Assembly (NCBI GenBank): GCA_007125455.1
Contig: SLDE01000073.1
Location: 1 to 13,157 of the forward strand
Length of the DNA stretch: 13,157 nt
Reading direction: 5' to 3'
DNA from: Ectothiorhodospiraceae bacterium
GTDB lineage: Bacteria; Pseudomonadota; Gammaproteobacteria; Thiohalomonadales; Thiohalomonadaceae
The notes beneath the pieces are model-generated. The model saw only the letters and a list, made by a program, of their open reading frames with translations. It ran no database searches and was not told the origin of the DNA. Every line of letters begins with the position of its first letter. Position 1 is the stretch's first letter. Below are positions 12,617 through 13,157 of the stretch, piece after piece. The translations under genes and the position numbers were made by a program.

Positions 12617-13157
12617 ATGATCACTGTAGTAGGCAATCTCAAGGGCGGTTCGGGCAAGAGTACCGTGGCATTTAATCTGGCGGTGTGGCTGGCAGTGCAT
12701 AACACACGGATCAGTGCCTTCGATCTGGATCCGCAGCGGACGTTGACCGATGTCGCCGAGGTGCGCAGCGAGGAGGGTTTCACCCCGCTATTCAGTTTGC
12801 ACTACGGTGGCACCGATCTGCTGGAGGACATCGCGGCACGCCAGGGCGAGGTGATCGTTGATATTGGTACGGCCGATATGGACTCACTCAAAGGGGTACT
12901 GGCGCTGGCGGATCGTGTGGTGGTACCGGTGCCTCCCAGCCAGGCAGATATCTGGTCTACCCAGCGTTTCCTGGGTCTTATCGAGCGCGCCGTTGGCAGC
13001 AAGGGACGGCCCGAGGTCTGTGTATTCGTCAATCGTGCCGACACACACCATGGGGTACGCGAGTCCGATGAGGCGGAAGAGGCGCTGGCCCAACTCGACG
13101 GTATCGAGCTGATACGAAACCGTCTTTTCCAGCGTACGGCCTATCGCCGCTCGTTTA
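12617..13157 (+). CDS. ParA/MinD-family ATPase (3' truncated by window end)
   Basis: The first 180 codons of a P-loop ATPase of the ParA/MinD superfamily. The deviant Walker A is KGGSGKST (9-16) with signature Lys9 and catalytic Lys14. Walker A' is FDLDPQRT (D36, D38). Walker B is EVIVDIGT (D82), followed by ADRVVVPVPPSQADIWST and FVNRADTHH, typical of this fold. ParA-type proteins bind DNA as ATP dimers and position plasmids, chromosomes, chemosensory arrays (ParC) or carboxysomes (McdA). No N-terminal DNA-binding extension is present, so it is the small chromosomal type. The start at ATG 12617 has GCAGGG 5 nt upstream and matches the usual short N-terminus. No ParB or cargo adaptor is visible because the window ends. 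Which cargo it serves cannot be told from the sequence shown. Confidence 0.9.
   Translation, partial: MITVVGNLKGGSGKSTVAFNLAVWLAVHNTRISAFDLDPQRTLTDVAEVRSEEGFTPLFSLHYGGTDLLEDIAARQGEVIVDIGTADMDSLKGVLALADRVVVPVPPSQADIWSTQRFLGLIERAVGSKGRPEVCVFVNRADTHHGVRESDEAEEALAQLDGIELIRNRLFQRTAYRRSF

Overview
The window looks like chromosomal DNA of a GC-rich gammaproteobacterium. The evidence is the gammaproteobacterial character of the Aer and CheV homologues, a tRNA-Val(GAC) whose anticodon arm matches the enterobacterial type, near-consensus sigma70 and sigma54 promoter elements, and dense gene packing. A small secreted Gly/Tyr/Trp-rich protein near the right end resembles the sulfur globule protein family. 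That suggests, by inference only, a sulfur-oxidising lineage (Chromatiales/Thiotrichales-like, possibly chemoautotrophic or symbiotic). No insertion sequence, phage gene, CRISPR array or integration footprint was seen.

Left region (1-3540) is chemosensory. It opens inside a multidomain phosphorelay protein, of which only an Hpt domain and a C-terminal receiver without its phospho-accepting Asp are visible. A 36-bp perfect palindrome follows its stop codon. After a gene-poor gap come an Aer-like PAS/MCP energy-taxis receptor and, 11 nt downstream, a CheV coupling protein (CheW domain plus intact receiver); the two are almost certainly one operon. A consensus sigma70 promoter then drives a single tRNA-Val gene with a strong intrinsic terminator, followed by an unrecognised TTG-started lipoprotein.

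Centre (4435-11362): a PAS-AAA+-Fis sigma54 activator gene runs leftward. To its right, divergently, lies an RND-type export operon (periplasmic adaptor and inner-membrane permease). The intergenic region holds a sigma54 -24/-12 element with exact GG-N10-GC spacing facing the RND genes, and a cluster of GTTGC/GCAAC dyads at about -180 to -78 that look like activator sites. The likely circuit is that the activator senses a signal through its PAS domain and switches on the exporter, and perhaps controls itself through a dyad at its own start. The adaptor carries a Met-rich insert in its hairpin. The permease carries an exceptional C-terminal extension of about 270 residues: an eleven-unit EAKAAA helical repeat followed by a Lys/Ala/Pro histone-H1-like basic tail. 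No outer-membrane channel gene is present in the window.

Right region (11346-13157): a secreted Pro/Tyr-rich protein gene overlaps the 3' end of the permease gene. Next is the sulfur-globule-like protein with a polyglutamine tail and a strong 3' hairpin, then the start of a ParA/MinD-like ATPase that runs off the window. The most unusual material is the permease tail and its linkage to two low-complexity secreted proteins under a probable sigma54 circuit.
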